Of a stretch of 64,000 bases of DNA, positions 18,174 to 27,282 are shown in pieces; position 1 is the first letter of the stretch, and every line of letters starts with the position of its first letter. The notes beneath the pieces were generated by a model that searched no databases, was not told the origin of the DNA, and worked only from the letters and a program-made list of their open reading frames with translations. Source of the DNA: CBDDKZ01 sp965230415. GTDB lineage: Bacteria > Bacteroidota > Bacteroidia > Cytophagales > JAAEPT01. The stretch is from assembly GCA_965230415.1 (NCBI GenBank), contig CBDDKZ010000005.1, positions 992,001 through 1,056,000 on the forward strand, in the 5' to 3' direction. The translations under genes and the position numbers were made by a program.

Positions 18174-18779
18174 TTAAGTGCATATTTTTCTAAAAGTTAA
18201 GTTTATACGGGGCCTGTCAACCTTTTTGGTCTTAGGAAGGCTATGTAGCCAGTAGCGCTGAACAGCGCCTTTCATAAGCAGAAGGCTTCCTGGCTCCAAA
18301 TAAACATGTTGCGTTTGTTTTGTTTCTTTATGTTTAAATGAAAATTTTCTGGTTGCGCCAAAACTCAAAGAGGCAATAGTACTATTCGGTATGATTTCTT
18401 TTTCATCATCGCAGTGCCACGACATACCTTCACTGCCATTGTGGTAAAGATTAAGGAGGCAGGCATTAAATACCTCCTGAGCCTTATTCTCCACATGCTT
18501 TTTTAGTTCTCTGATAGGCTCATCCCAAAGTTGCGCATAACGGGTTGTTCCTGAATAGGTATATGCATACGGCCTATCTCCAAACCAGGCCACCTTCCTC
18601 TTAGTGACTACTTCTTTACCAAAAATATGGACCTTATCATACTCCCAGGCTATAGACTCTAATAAATAATGCGCATACATTTTAGCCTCACTCACGCCAA
18701 ATATTGCTCCCAAATAATACACCTCTCCTTCAAAGGGCAGCAAATTGCCGTTATCCTGTGAATCAAATAAACTTAACAT
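18174..18779 (-). CDS. alkB: AlkB-family 2-oxoglutarate/Fe(II) dioxygenase
   Basis: A 201-residue protein with the AlkB signature. The iron ligands are His and Asp in WHCDDE (about residue 122) and the distal His in YWLHSLPK (about 180); the 2-oxoglutarate-binding Arg residues are in RPRINLTFR near the C-terminus. The family repairs 1-methyladenine and 3-methylcytosine by oxidative demethylation; the short bacterial type here is most like the AlkB homologues related to human ALKBH2/3. It is the last gene of the minus-strand group with mazG and dtd and starts 7 bp after the MazG-like gene. Confidence 0.88.
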   Translation of the reverse strand: MLSLFDSQDNGNLLPFEGEVYYLGAIFGVSEAKMYAHYLLESIAWEYDKVHIFGKEVVTKRKVAWFGDRPYAYTYSGTTRYAQLWDEPIRELKKHVENKAQEVFNACLLNLYHNGSEGMSWHCDDEKEIIPNSTIASLSFGATRKFSFKHKETKQTQHVYLEPGSLLLMKGAVQRYWLHSLPKTKKVDRPRINLTFRKICT

Positions 18780-18786
18780 GAAGGAC

Positions 18787-19119
18787 TTATGATTTCAACT
18801 TTTCATTATTCTTATGCCTATCCTTGTCCCGAATGTTTTTCTTCTCCAGATTCTTAGCCAATGCATCCGTCAAATCCACACCCGTTTGATTGGCAAGACA
18901 AATAAGCACCCAAAGCACATCTGCAAACTCATCCGCCAGGTCTTTATCCTTATCAGATTCTTTAAACGATTGTTCTCCATATTTTCGAGCCATTATGCGT
19001 GCTACCTCACCCACTTCTTCCATAAGTATCGCTGTATTGGTAAGCTCATTAAAATAACGAACGCCGGTAGTATTGATCCACTTATCTACCAGCTCTTGTG
19101 CTTCTTTAATTGTCATCAC
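18787..19119 (-). CDS. MazG-like nucleotide pyrophosphohydrolase
   Basis: A 110-residue single MazG fold. The metal-binding pattern EEVGEVAR (about 30-37) and the second acidic block DLADEFADVLWV (about 60-72) correspond to the ExxE...ExxD motif. It probably hydrolyses non-canonical or excess (d)NTPs. The start codon overlaps the stop of dtd (ATGA arrangement at 19116-19119), so the two are translationally coupled. Confidence 0.85.
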   Translation of the reverse strand: MMTIKEAQELVDKWINTTGVRYFNELTNTAILMEEVGEVARIMARKYGEQSFKESDKDKDLADEFADVLWVLICLANQTGVDLTDALAKNLEKKNIRDKDRHKNNEKLKS

Positions 19120-19568
19120 TCTTTATTTTTTGTATCCATTATTATCGTTACGGGGCCATCATTCACTAATGACACCTTCATATCAGCTCCAAAAACTCCG
19201 GTTTCTACTTTTTTCCCCAATTCTCGCTCCAATAGTTCGATTGCTTTTTCATAAAGAGGAATGGCTACATCTGGCTTAGCTGCATTAATAAAAGAGGGTC
19301 TATTTCCTTTTTTTGACTGCGCAAATAGTGTAAACTGGCTGATTATCAAAATTTCGCCATTGACATCTTTTAACGATAAATTCATTTTATCATCTTCATC
19401 TCCAAAAATACGTTGATTTACCACTTTCTTAGCCAACCATTCTATATCCTCATGAGTGTCCAGCTCACAAATCCCAAGAAATAATAACAAACCTTTATCG
19501 ATTTGCCCCACCACATTGTCGCTAACAACAACAGAAGCCTGACTAACACGCTGAATTACAAGCCTCAT
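19116..19568 (-). CDS. dtd: D-aminoacyl-tRNA deacylase
   Basis: I place the start at 19568 (MRLVIQRVSQASV), the usual DTD N-terminus; the frame upstream overlaps the preceding lipoprotein gene. Conserved blocks are SQFTLFAQSKKGNRPSF (about 78-94) and the Gly-Pro motif in VNDGPVTI (about 137-144), which form the active site at the dimer interface. The enzyme removes D-amino acids and misattached glycine from tRNA. Its start is 2 bp after the stop of the lipoprotein gene, and it overlaps the MazG-like gene downstream. Confidence 0.93.
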   Translation of the reverse strand: MRLVIQRVSQASVVVSDNVVGQIDKGLLLFLGICELDTHEDIEWLAKKVVNQRIFGDEDDKMNLSLKDVNGEILIISQFTLFAQSKKGNRPSFINAAKPDVAIPLYEKAIELLERELGKKVETGVFGADMKVSLVNDGPVTIIMDTKNKE

Positions 19569-19570
19569 AA

Positions 19571-20224
19571 TTAGAATGTCACTGTTTCTTTTTCTTTCAA
19601 TAAGTTTTCTTCGAGCCAGTAAACCTTGCAATATATTCTAAAACTAATTGTCGGTATTAAAGAAATATGCAGTTCGGCAACGACATTGTCTTTCTGCCAA
19701 ATCATGGTGCTGTATCCACGCTCCAGATTCAAAGTCTTTTCTACCTGTAATTTGGGTTCACCTTCAATTTCATGTCCAAACTTTTCACGTAACTGATAAA
19801 TGACATCATTCCACTTCTTGCCGTAAGAATCACGGTATTTATTAAGGTTTGCCGTTGTCTGATTGATCTGCTCGGCAGTCATTTCGGGGGTAACAACGTT
19901 CCACTCATATTTGATAAATTTAACAAGAGAGTCTGTTTCCGTAAAATAATATTGCGTTCTCAGCGGGAGTAGCAGGCTATTCTTCCGGAAGAAAAAGGCC
20001 GACTTCGTTAATTTATCATTTACTTTAGCACGCTTGTAAAAATCCTGAGCCATTGGCGCATGATCGAAACCCGGTATTTGGATCGATTGAATTTGCTTTT
20101 CTCTTTTAACATATTCCGCTACCTCTTGTTGATCAAAAAACAATGAATCTTCATTCATAGTCTTCCCTTTTTTACAAGCAACAAACAATGGAATTGCCAA
20201 AATAAACCATCCAATTTTTTTCAT
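19571..20224 (-). CDS. hypothetical lipoprotein, 217 aa
   Basis: The ATG at 20224 (MKKIGWFILAIPLFVAC) gives a good lipoprotein signal with lipobox FVAC at Cys17; an ATG four codons earlier is also possible. The mature protein is mixed alpha/beta with a Tyr/Lys-rich central part and is not recognised. It lies 52 bp after the MFS transporter gene and directly before dtd in one minus-strand group. Confidence 0.65.
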   Translation of the reverse strand: MKKIGWFILAIPLFVACKKGKTMNEDSLFFDQQEVAEYVKREKQIQSIQIPGFDHAPMAQDFYKRAKVNDKLTKSAFFFRKNSLLLPLRTQYYFTETDSLVKFIKYEWNVVTPEMTAEQINQTTANLNKYRDSYGKKWNDVIYQLREKFGHEIEGEPKLQVEKTLNLERGYSTMIWQKDNVVAELHISLIPTISFRIYCKVYWLEENLLKEKETVTF

Positions 20225-20276
20225 TAAAATATGCATTTAATACTGTGAAATACTAAACGCAAATTAACTAAAATAA

Positions 20277-21617
20277 TTACTTTTTGAGTGTCGTATTATA
20301 AACTTGTTTGGAAGGAATGCGCAGTAAGAAAATGAACCCAATCACAAAAAACACTAACAATGCCAAAGCACTATTGTTTTGAGATCCTGTTACCTGTAAA
20401 ACCAGACCATATACAAAAGTTCCTAAAGCGATAGAAGATTTTTCAATGGTATCGAAAAAGCTAAAAAATGAAGCATGGTCAGTAGTTTCTTGCGGAATAA
20501 ACTTGGCATACGTAGATCGTGACATTGATTGCACACCTCCCATTATGAATCCTACAAAGACACCGATAATATAGAACTGCACTTTCATGCCTGCCCCGAT
20601 AAAATAAGCCGCCACGCACACCGACATCCATATGCACAATGTGATGGCCAGGGAAAATATATTCCCCTTTTTCTCTGATATTTTTGAAAAAACGTAGGCA
20701 CCTACTATTGCCAGCAACTGTAAAATCAACACCAATATTATAGACTCAGTCATGTCGAGCTTCACTACTTCCTTACCAAACACCGTGGCTACAAACATGA
20801 CGGTTTGTACGCCCATACTATAGAACATAAACGAAAGCAAAAATTTACGTGCGTTAGTGAGGTGTTTTAGCTGACCCACAACCACTTTTAATTCTTTTAT
20901 CGCCTTTTTCAGAAAATTCTCCGATTGTCTTTTGTCATATACATTATTTGGAAGTCTCTTAAATGTAATTTGAGCAAAGCCCATCCACCATACCCCTACC
21001 ATTAAAAAGGATATCTGAGGAGCTTTAAGCCCCCAAGCCTTCTTAGCCTCCGGAGTTGACTGCCCAAATAGTTCGGGCATAAGGATCATAATCAAATTAA
21101 CAATGAGCAGCAACACACTCCCTATATAACCCATAGCAAAGCCACGCGCACTGATTTTGTCGAAGCGATCTTCTGTAGCTATTTCTGGCAAAAAGGCGTT
21201 GTAAAACACCTGACTTCCTGCAAAACCTATGCCGGCCAAAATAAACGAAATAATCCCCAGTGTCCAGGTAGCACTATCGGCATTCATAAAAAAAAGGCTG
21301 CTACAGCCTGCTGCACCGAGGTAGCAGAAAACCTGCATAAAACGCTTCTTATTGCCCCCGATATCTGCCAGCGATGACAAAAAAGGGTTTAAGACGGCCA
21401 CCATAATATTTGCAATTGTTAAAGCATAAGAAAAGGCAACGGCGTTTTCGACTTCAAAGCCAAAAAAAGACATGGCAGCGTGATCGCCACCTGTTACGCT
21501 TAAGAAAAAAGCCGGAAAAATTGCCGTAGTAATAGTGAGGGCGTATACAGAGTTTGCCCAATCATACATGCACCAAGCATTAATTATTTTTTTATCATTT
21601 TTGACTAAATCCGACAT
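20277..21617 (-). CDS. UMF1/Atg22-type MFS transporter with an element-supplied 5' end
   Basis: A 446-residue protein with about 12 membrane segments. The N-terminal NAWCMYDWANS(V/A)Y signature belongs to the UMF1 family related to yeast vacuolar Atg22, proposed amino acid or metabolite effluxers. The first 14 codons (21576-21617) lie outside the chromosomal att core and were supplied by the integrated element. The displaced original start survives at 59113 and reads MLEKNNKKIINA before the shared WCMYDWA. The protein is intact, but the promoter must now come from the 21618-21803 region inside the element instead of from the exb operon. Confidence 0.9.
   Translation of the reverse strand: MSDLVKNDKKIINAWCMYDWANSVYALTITTAIFPAFFLSVTGGDHAAMSFFGFEVENAVAFSYALTIANIMVAVLNPFLSSLADIGGNKKRFMQVFCYLGAAGCSSLFFMNADSATWTLGIISFILAGIGFAGSQVFYNAFLPEIATEDRFDKISARGFAMGYIGSVLLLIVNLIMILMPELFGQSTPEAKKAWGLKAPQISFLMVGVWWMGFAQITFKRLPNNVYDKRQSENFLKKAIKELKVVVGQLKHLTNARKFLLSFMFYSMGVQTVMFVATVFGKEVVKLDMTESIILVLILQLLAIVGAYVFSKISEKKGNIFSLAITLCIWMSVCVAAYFIGAGMKVQFYIIGVFVGFIMGGVQSMSRSTYAKFIPQETTDHASFFSFFDTIEKSSIALGTFVYGLVLQVTGSQNNSALALLVFFVIGFIFLLRIPSKQVYNTTLKK
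21554..21575. repeat. left attachment core (22 bp direct repeat)
   Basis: The 22 bp from TTGCCCAATC (21554) to TGCACCA (21575) recur exactly at 59056-59077 in the same orientation. Similarity continues with mismatches for about 25 bp to the right. On the minus strand the core encodes WCMYDWA of the MFS transporter. It marks the left junction of the integrated element. Confidence 0.9.
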
Positions 21618-21701
21618 TAATTAATTATCATAAATATTTATATAACAAGTATTTAAGAAATGAAACAACTCAAAACTTGTTGCTGAGACCGATATAGATT
21701 C

Positions 21702-21764
21702 TACGGAAAAGAAAAGAATTTTAACGCAATAACAACGTAAACATTTCCGTATTTTTTCCGTAAA
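21702..21764. repeat. candidate integrase arm-type sites, left end
   Basis: TACGGAAAA at 21702-21710 (inverted), TTTCCGTA at 21744-21751 and TTTCCGTAAA at 21755-21764, plus TAACGCAA at 21722-21729. The same two motifs occur at the right end (58936-58994). Their presence at both ends only, next to the integrase gene, suggests recombinase arm sites or operators of the integrase promoter. Confidence 0.5.
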
Positions 21765-21803
21765 TTATAAAATCTAATTTCATGTAAGATAATCAATTAT
21801 TGG

Positions 21804-23324
21804 ATGGCTCTGACTTTAAAAAGCGAGAAAAATGGAAAACGCCTATCACTTTTCCTGTACCAAGGAGGAGTTAAGTTTTTTGTTGGTGTTTCTGTAAAAA
21901 GTAAAAAGGACATCACTTTTGACTCAAAAGTCTTAAATACTTCTTTCGATAAAAACATTGAAGAAGCTCAAACTAAAATAGACAGAGCTTTCGATTATTG
22001 GCATACCGTTCTTAAACGACACAAACCCGCTACTCACAAAACAGAAACTTTAAAAGCCCTGCGAAACAGGTTAGCTCAGGAAGCAAAAGAATACATTAAT
22101 GGGGCTTCGAAAATATCAAACCTATTGAAACAGGAAAGCAATGAAAAATCAGAGCAAGAGATTTTTATTGATGCCCTAACCCAAACAAACCAAATATGCA
22201 TTCATGACTATGTCGATGATTGGATTTGTGATTATAAAAAGGGACTACTAGGTCAAAACAATGATAAAAAACCTGCTGAAAGAACGATTTACGCCTATTC
22301 GAGAATTAAAAACAACTTGATTGACTTTCAAACCCATGAAAAAGGAGTAAACCGTAAGGTCTCGATATATGAGTTTGACCTTGAACTAATGATTAAGCTT
22401 CATGATTTCTTAAAGATTGATAGAACTCCTATTATTGAAACTAAAAAGAAAGATAAATCAGGAAATCCAATTATTGGAAAAGGAAAAAAAGTAGGTGGGT
22501 TTTCCCAAAAAAACCTACTTCATTTCAACGTCGCATTTAAGGCTTACCTTAAATACGTAAGTAAAAAACACTCTATTCGATTTGATGACGATGTCATGGA
22601 GTTTAATATCGACTATAAAAAGAATATTAAAACTATAATTGCCCTCAACAGGCAGCAATTCATTGATATCCATGAGAAAATCCCCAAAAACGAGATAGAA
22701 CAAAGAAAAAAGGACATCATTCTTTTTTTACTTAATACAGGAATGGCAGTTGTGGATATGGCAAACCTAAAATCTCACAACTTTGAGAAACACGTAAGAA
22801 AAGATGGCTCTATTTACTACTCAGTATTCTCCCATAGGCAGAAAAACGGTCAATATTTCTCAGTCCCACTCAATAGTACTGCTGAAGAAATAATACTGAG
22901 ATATAACATCTTAGAAAAAGAAGGATACAGTTTCACTCACCCTAAAATAATTAGAAGAAAAGGGTTTAAGACTAGAATAGTAGAACATAAAATTGATAGT
23001 AAATCATTAACCTCATGGCTCAGAAAGTTTTGGTATGACATTGAATCCTTCTATAAGGGAAATGACTCTAAAGCATACACTGAACACTACAATGAACAAG
23101 GAAAAATAGAGCTTAAAAAAGTCGATATGAGAGATAAATTTTCGGCTCATAGAGCAAGAAACACTTTTATCTCGATGCAAATTGAGCACCATACTCCGAT
23201 TAATATCCTTCTTGGCTATTTAGGATGGACTAAAAGCTCAACTCTTGACGTTTACTTGCAACGCTTCAGAAAAAATGACACAGATAATGTTGAACATTTA
23301 GTCGTAGAACTACTTGACAAATGA
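21804..23324 (+). CDS. int: tyrosine recombinase (IntDOT-like integrase)
   Basis: A 506-residue integrase with an N-terminal arm-binding region (about 1-80), a SAM-like core-binding domain (about 165-275) and a catalytic domain (about 290-500). The catalytic residues seen are HRAR (His about 449, Arg about 452), Trp of LGW (about 475) and Tyr of DVYL (about 484). At the first Arg position the sequence is NTGMAVVDMANL, with Ala315 in place of Arg. Loss of this Arg is known in the CTnDOT integrase, where it is Ser. It probably catalyses integration at the 22 bp core. The stop overlaps the next gene's start by 4 bp. Confidence 0.92.
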   Translation: MALTLKSEKNGKRLSLFLYQGGVKFFVGVSVKSKKDITFDSKVLNTSFDKNIEEAQTKIDRAFDYWHTVLKRHKPATHKTETLKALRNRLAQEAKEYINGASKISNLLKQESNEKSEQEIFIDALTQTNQICIHDYVDDWICDYKKGLLGQNNDKKPAERTIYAYSRIKNNLIDFQTHEKGVNRKVSIYEFDLELMIKLHDFLKIDRTPIIETKKKDKSGNPIIGKGKKVGGFSQKNLLHFNVAFKAYLKYVSKKHSIRFDDDVMEFNIDYKKNIKTIIALNRQQFIDIHEKIPKNEIEQRKKDIILFLLNTGMAVVDMANLKSHNFEKHVRKDGSIYYSVFSHRQKNGQYFSVPLNSTAEEIILRYNILEKEGYSFTHPKIIRRKGFKTRIVEHKIDSKSLTSWLRKFWYDIESFYKGNDSKAYTEHYNEQGKIELKKVDMRDKFSAHRARNTFISMQIEHHTPINILLGYLGWTKSSTLDVYLQRFRKNDTDNVEHLVVELLDK

Positions 23325-24280
23325 ATGAACTAACCCAATATCGAAATGAAATAGGTAGGCAATTACTAAAGCAGCTATCATATGCCGAATCTCTACTCAA
23401 ACTTCGAGAAAATATAATTGACGAAGAGAATCTATTAAACTCGATTTCTTACGAAGCTTATAAGAAGAATTATGAATTAGTTCTTAATGAGATTGAAAAT
23501 AGTAGCATCACCCCTAATACAAGTGATGGTCTCATAAGAATCGAACAAATATTTAAGCAACATAATGTATCAATACCCGATAATGAAAATCCTTTAATAC
23601 CTTATCCTGCCCCCACCCCAATAAACCACGAAATAATTACCTCTAATCTTGTCAGGTTGGAGAATGACTATAATAAGTACGCTTCGGAATACATACTTTC
23701 AAATGGTTGGAAAACTGAAACAATCAATTTCTTAAATGAAAAATTTGGAGTCGTTGAGGAATGTAAAATTGAGGCTTTCATTGACCATCTTATTTTGAAC
23801 GGAATAACTTCCAAAAAGAAAATCAACGAAATATTAAATCGCAAATCATTAGATGAGTTAGATGAACTGAAAGATTCTCTTGATATTTTCAAGAATCGAA
23901 GTTTAGATGAAATCAATAAAATAATTTCAAGAATAGAGTTGTTAGTCGTACAAGAAGAGCAAAACTCCAAGCTAGAAGAAAGGCTCGGTCTGAAAGAACA
24001 TGCACTGTTTCAAATTTCTGAATTAACGCAATTTTGCATACCTGAAAAGCAAAAAGATTTATTCTCACAAGACAAAAACAAACGTAAAATTTTCATTGAC
24101 AACTTTAGAACTAAGTTGGTTAAGAAATGCGAAGGAAAAGACATTCTTGTAAAAGAACCCAAGCAGCCACTGAAGTTATCCCTAATAAATTTCATTCAAC
24201 TTTTAAAAGTACATTACCCTAGTTCACTTGAAATCTTTAGAAACAATTGGGTTGACCAATTTAAAGAAGAACCTTATTAA
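23321..24280 (+). CDS. hypothetical coiled-coil protein coupled to the integrase
   Basis: The 319-residue product is not recognised. It is highly charged and helical, with coiled-coil-like segments (about 20-60 and 190-230), and has no signal or membrane segment. Its ATG overlaps the integrase stop (ATGA at 23321-23324), so translation is coupled. This placement suggests an accessory role in recombination or element maintenance; that is inference. Confidence 0.6.
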   Translation: MNELTQYRNEIGRQLLKQLSYAESLLKLRENIIDEENLLNSISYEAYKKNYELVLNEIENSSITPNTSDGLIRIEQIFKQHNVSIPDNENPLIPYPAPTPINHEIITSNLVRLENDYNKYASEYILSNGWKTETINFLNEKFGVVEECKIEAFIDHLILNGITSKKKINEILNRKSLDELDELKDSLDIFKNRSLDEINKIISRIELLVVQEEQNSKLEERLGLKEHALFQISELTQFCIPEKQKDLFSQDKNKRKIFIDNFRTKLVKKCEGKDILVKEPKQPLKLSLINFIQLLKVHYPSSLEIFRNNWVDQFKEEPY

Positions 24281-24374
24281 TTGACAAACATTACTATCAT
24301 AGGTTCTACAAATTCTTTTTCCCATTCAGAACATTTCAAATTACAATACCTATAAGTCTAAAATTTGAAAGATT

Positions 24375-24854
24375 ATGAATGATAAAACTATAAATAGAAC
24401 CTTACAAACAATTGATGTAATTCAATTGAAAGAACAAGTTAGAAATGGATATGACCAAGAGAAACTAAAATTACTATACTACTTAACCCCACATATTTCT
24501 AATAACACTATAGAGTTTACAACAAACTTAGCAGACGAGCACTTGTTCGATGAGTTAAGCTTAGAGAACTATATCGAGGAAGCTTCTTCACGAGAGCTAC
24601 TTGATTCATTACAAGAAATATCTACAGATGCATTAGATGTTTTGGATGAACTATCATCAGACTTCACAAATGTATTCCATCAAAACATACAAGCTTACTT
24701 GTACAAACGCAAGAGAACTAAAAAGACTTTGGCATATCAAAATTGGGCGAAAAGAAAATTCGAAGTTCTAGTTGAATTTGAATACGCCAATCTCATTCAA
24801 GACACTTCATTATTGGCAATCAGGAACAATTTTCATTTAGAATTAACATACTAA
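24375..24854 (+). CDS. hypothetical protein of the element, 159 aa
   Basis: An acidic, helical protein of 159 residues without recognised motif. The C-terminal third is basic (KRKRTKKTLAYQNWAKRKF), which would allow nucleic acid contact. It sits 94 bp after the integrase-linked gene, on the same strand, before the serine recombinase. Confidence 0.5.
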   Translation: MNDKTINRTLQTIDVIQLKEQVRNGYDQEKLKLLYYLTPHISNNTIEFTTNLADEHLFDELSLENYIEEASSRELLDSLQEISTDALDVLDELSSDFTNVFHQNIQAYLYKRKRTKKTLAYQNWAKRKFEVLVEFEYANLIQDTSLLAIRNNFHLELTY

Positions 24855-24985
24855 GGAAATTCACTACTGTTAACATTATAAGTATACTCTAAAACATTAC
24901 TAACGAACTGGTATTCTGGTGTTTATACTTTTGTTTTAAAGACGATTTTGTTAAATTTTAGATAAGGTTCTAATATTTAACAAAA

Positions 24986-25570
24986 ATGAAGCAGTATAAA
25001 TACATTAGGTCAAGTCATCACACTCAAAATAATGCTTACCAAAAAGACGAGAGTTTTGAAATGTATATTGATGTTTGCAGTGGCACAATTCCATTTGCAA
25101 AAAGAAAAGGTGGTGGCGAGTTACTTCAGATACTTCAGCCTAATGATTATTTGGCTGTCGAATCTCTCGACAGATTGGGGAGAGATTCGCTAGACTGTTT
25201 AAATACTTTAAGTGTTCTAAAAGAGCGTAAAGTAAATATTGAGTTACTTAATTTGGGTTTATCATCTTTATTAGAAAATGGTCGACCAAATCCTGCTTTT
25301 GAAATTGTTAGCTCTGTATTGAGCGTTATTAGTGAACAAACGAGAAACAATATCCTAGAGGCACAGAAGAGAGGTATTGCCGTTGCTCGGGCACAGAATA
25401 AGTACAAAGGAAGAAAGGTCGGGAGTATTATACCGAGGTCTACATATCTTGAAAATAATGCTGAGACTGTCAAAATAATTAAAAAGCACCCTTCTCTATC
25501 ACTACGAGAATTGGCAAAATTATCAGGTGTTAGTCATGTTAAGGTAAAAAAAATAAAGGCTATGTTATAA
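24986..25570 (+). CDS. serine recombinase of the resolvase/invertase type
   Basis: A 194-residue small serine recombinase. The N-terminal motif is YIRSSHHTQ (catalytic Ser about residue 10, where most relatives have Y.RVST..Q), and the Arg motif is SLDRLGRDS (about 60). The long helix E region (about 100-130) and a short C-terminal helix-turn-helix (SLRELAKLSGVSHVKVKKIK) follow. It could resolve element multimers or control inversion. The recombination sites were not identified. The codon and motif layout are intact. Confidence 0.82.
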   Translation: MKQYKYIRSSHHTQNNAYQKDESFEMYIDVCSGTIPFAKRKGGGELLQILQPNDYLAVESLDRLGRDSLDCLNTLSVLKERKVNIELLNLGLSSLLENGRPNPAFEIVSSVLSVISEQTRNNILEAQKRGIAVARAQNKYKGRKVGSIIPRSTYLENNAETVKIIKKHPSLSLRELAKLSGVSHVKVKKIKAML

Positions 25571-25575
25571 ACTCA

Positions 25576-26376
25576 TTACTTCGATAATTTCAATATCCTC
25601 AAAGCTCCTCTCATTACGATTACGAAAATCAACGAACCAATAACTAAATCAGGATATCTGCTATTTGTGAAATAAACTAGTGCCCCTGCTATAATTACAC
25701 CGAGATTAATTATGATATCATTGGATGTGAAAATAGCCGAAGCTTTCATATGTGCTTCATCACTCTTAACTCTTTGAATTAGATACAAAGAGACAGAATT
25801 AGCTATGAGAGCGAGTATGGAAATCACTATCATATTTTGAAACATAGGGATTTCCTCCATACCTATAAACCTTCGTATTACTTCTACAAAGCCTAACAGG
25901 GCGAGAAGTATCTGAAAGTAGCCACTGATTTTTGCAATCTTCTTTTTTCTTAACACAGTTGAACCAACAGCCATTAGACTCATTCCATAAACAATAGAAT
26001 CTGCTAACATGTCTAATGAATCTGCTACTAAACCCATTGATTTTGATATCCATCCATAGAGCATTTCAATCACAAAGAATGAAAAGTTGATAGCCAATAC
26101 CCACCACAATATCTTGCGTTCAACATCATTGTTAGTTGATTCTATTTGGGCAGTGTATTCTTCCGTTGATACTAATGTCGAATCAAAATTTAGAGCATGA
26201 ATGTCTTTTTCAAAAACAGAAATATCTCCTGAATGAATTACTTCTAGTTTTCTATTTGGGATATCAAAGTTCAATTGTAGAATTGCTTCAATACCTTCTA
26301 GCTTCATCCGAATCATTTGCTCTTCTGAAGGACAATCCATCTTAGTAACCTTGAATATTGAGATTCTATTCTTCAT
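25576..26376 (-). CDS. CDF-family cation efflux protein with HMA-like N-terminal extension
   Basis: Residues 1-75 resemble a heavy-metal-associated fold with an altered metal motif (KMDCPSEEQM in place of M.C..C). From about 88 on there are five to six membrane segments of the cation diffusion facilitator family. The metal-site motifs are DSLDMLADS in the second segment and SNDIIINLG in the fifth. The usual cytoplasmic C-terminal domain is absent. It is the last gene of the Czc operon and starts 4 bp after the stop of the other CDF gene. Zinc, cobalt or cadmium export is probable. Confidence 0.85.
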   Translation of the reverse strand: MKNRISIFKVTKMDCPSEEQMIRMKLEGIEAILQLNFDIPNRKLEVIHSGDISVFEKDIHALNFDSTLVSTEEYTAQIESTNNDVERKILWWVLAINFSFFVIEMLYGWISKSMGLVADSLDMLADSIVYGMSLMAVGSTVLRKKKIAKISGYFQILLALLGFVEVIRRFIGMEEIPMFQNMIVISILALIANSVSLYLIQRVKSDEAHMKASAIFTSNDIIINLGVIIAGALVYFTNSRYPDLVIGSLIFVIVMRGALRILKLSK

Positions 26377-26380
26377 GGGC

Positions 26381-27268
26381 TTAGCAATTTTCTAATTCAC
26401 AGATTTCTGACTCTAATTCAAACGACAACGTGGAATGTTTGATGTTGAATTTCGCTACCTCTTCAAATATTTGCCTTTTAATCGGTGATAATTCTTCGAG
26501 GTTATAATTCTTATCGAGTACAACATGAGCAGTTAGAATATGATAAGTACCATCCATTGACCACAGGTGGCAATCATGTGTACTTAATACTTTATCTACA
26601 GAGTTGATTTTATCTTCAAGCTCTTCGACTGTGACATCTGTAGGAGTTCCTTGAAGGATAATCCTCATGCTTTCCTTAATGTTCTTATAGACATTAAAAA
26701 GAACAAAAGCTGTAATCAGAATAGATAGAATAGGGTCTATAATTGGTGCATCGAAATGCATCATAATCAAACTTCCAATTAACACTGCAACCCAACCTAA
26801 CACGTCTTCCAACAAGTGAAGCGAAACTACTTTCTCATTTAACGAATTTCCTTTTCTAAGGCGAAAAACAGCTAACCCGTTTACTGCAACTCCCAAAATA
26901 GCGAGGTATAGCATCCCTTGTGCATCTGTCTTTTCGGGATACCACAATTGTGGAAGAGCATGGCTCAATACAACTACAGAACCGACTACAAGAACAATTG
27001 AATTAATGATTGCTCCGAGCAGGGAAAAACGTTTGTACCCAAAAGAAAACTTTGGGCTTCTTCCTTTCTTGGAGAGTCGTTGAAAGTACCATGACAGACC
27101 TAAACTCAAACTATCCCCTAGGTCGTGCAAGGCATCAGATAGTATAGCAAGACTATTTGTATATAGTCCTCCAATGATTTCAATAACCGTAAACGTTAAG
27201 TTAAGTAAGAAGGCAATTTTGATATTGCCTTCAGAATGGTCGTGACTGTGTGAATGATGATGTCCCAT
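26381..27268 (-). CDS. czcD: CzcD/ZitB-type CDF zinc exporter
   Basis: I choose the ATG at 27268 because the product then starts MGHHHSHSHDH, the usual His-rich CzcD start; a codon at 27292 would overlap the upstream gene. Six membrane segments follow, with metal-site motifs SDALHDLGDS (about 45) and HLLEDVLGW (about 150), and a C-terminal cytoplasmic domain (about 210-295) with HDCHLWSMDG. CzcD proteins exchange Zn, Co or Cd for protons from the cytoplasm and supply RND pumps in the periplasm, which fits its operon. Confidence 0.92.
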   Translation of the reverse strand: MGHHHSHSHDHSEGNIKIAFLLNLTFTVIEIIGGLYTNSLAILSDALHDLGDSLSLGLSWYFQRLSKKGRSPKFSFGYKRFSLLGAIINSIVLVVGSVVVLSHALPQLWYPEKTDAQGMLYLAILGVAVNGLAVFRLRKGNSLNEKVVSLHLLEDVLGWVAVLIGSLIMMHFDAPIIDPILSILITAFVLFNVYKNIKESMRIILQGTPTDVTVEELEDKINSVDKVLSTHDCHLWSMDGTYHILTAHVVLDKNYNLEELSPIKRQIFEEVAKFNIKHSTLSFELESEICELENC

Positions 27269-27282
27269 ACTTTTTTTAAGTT

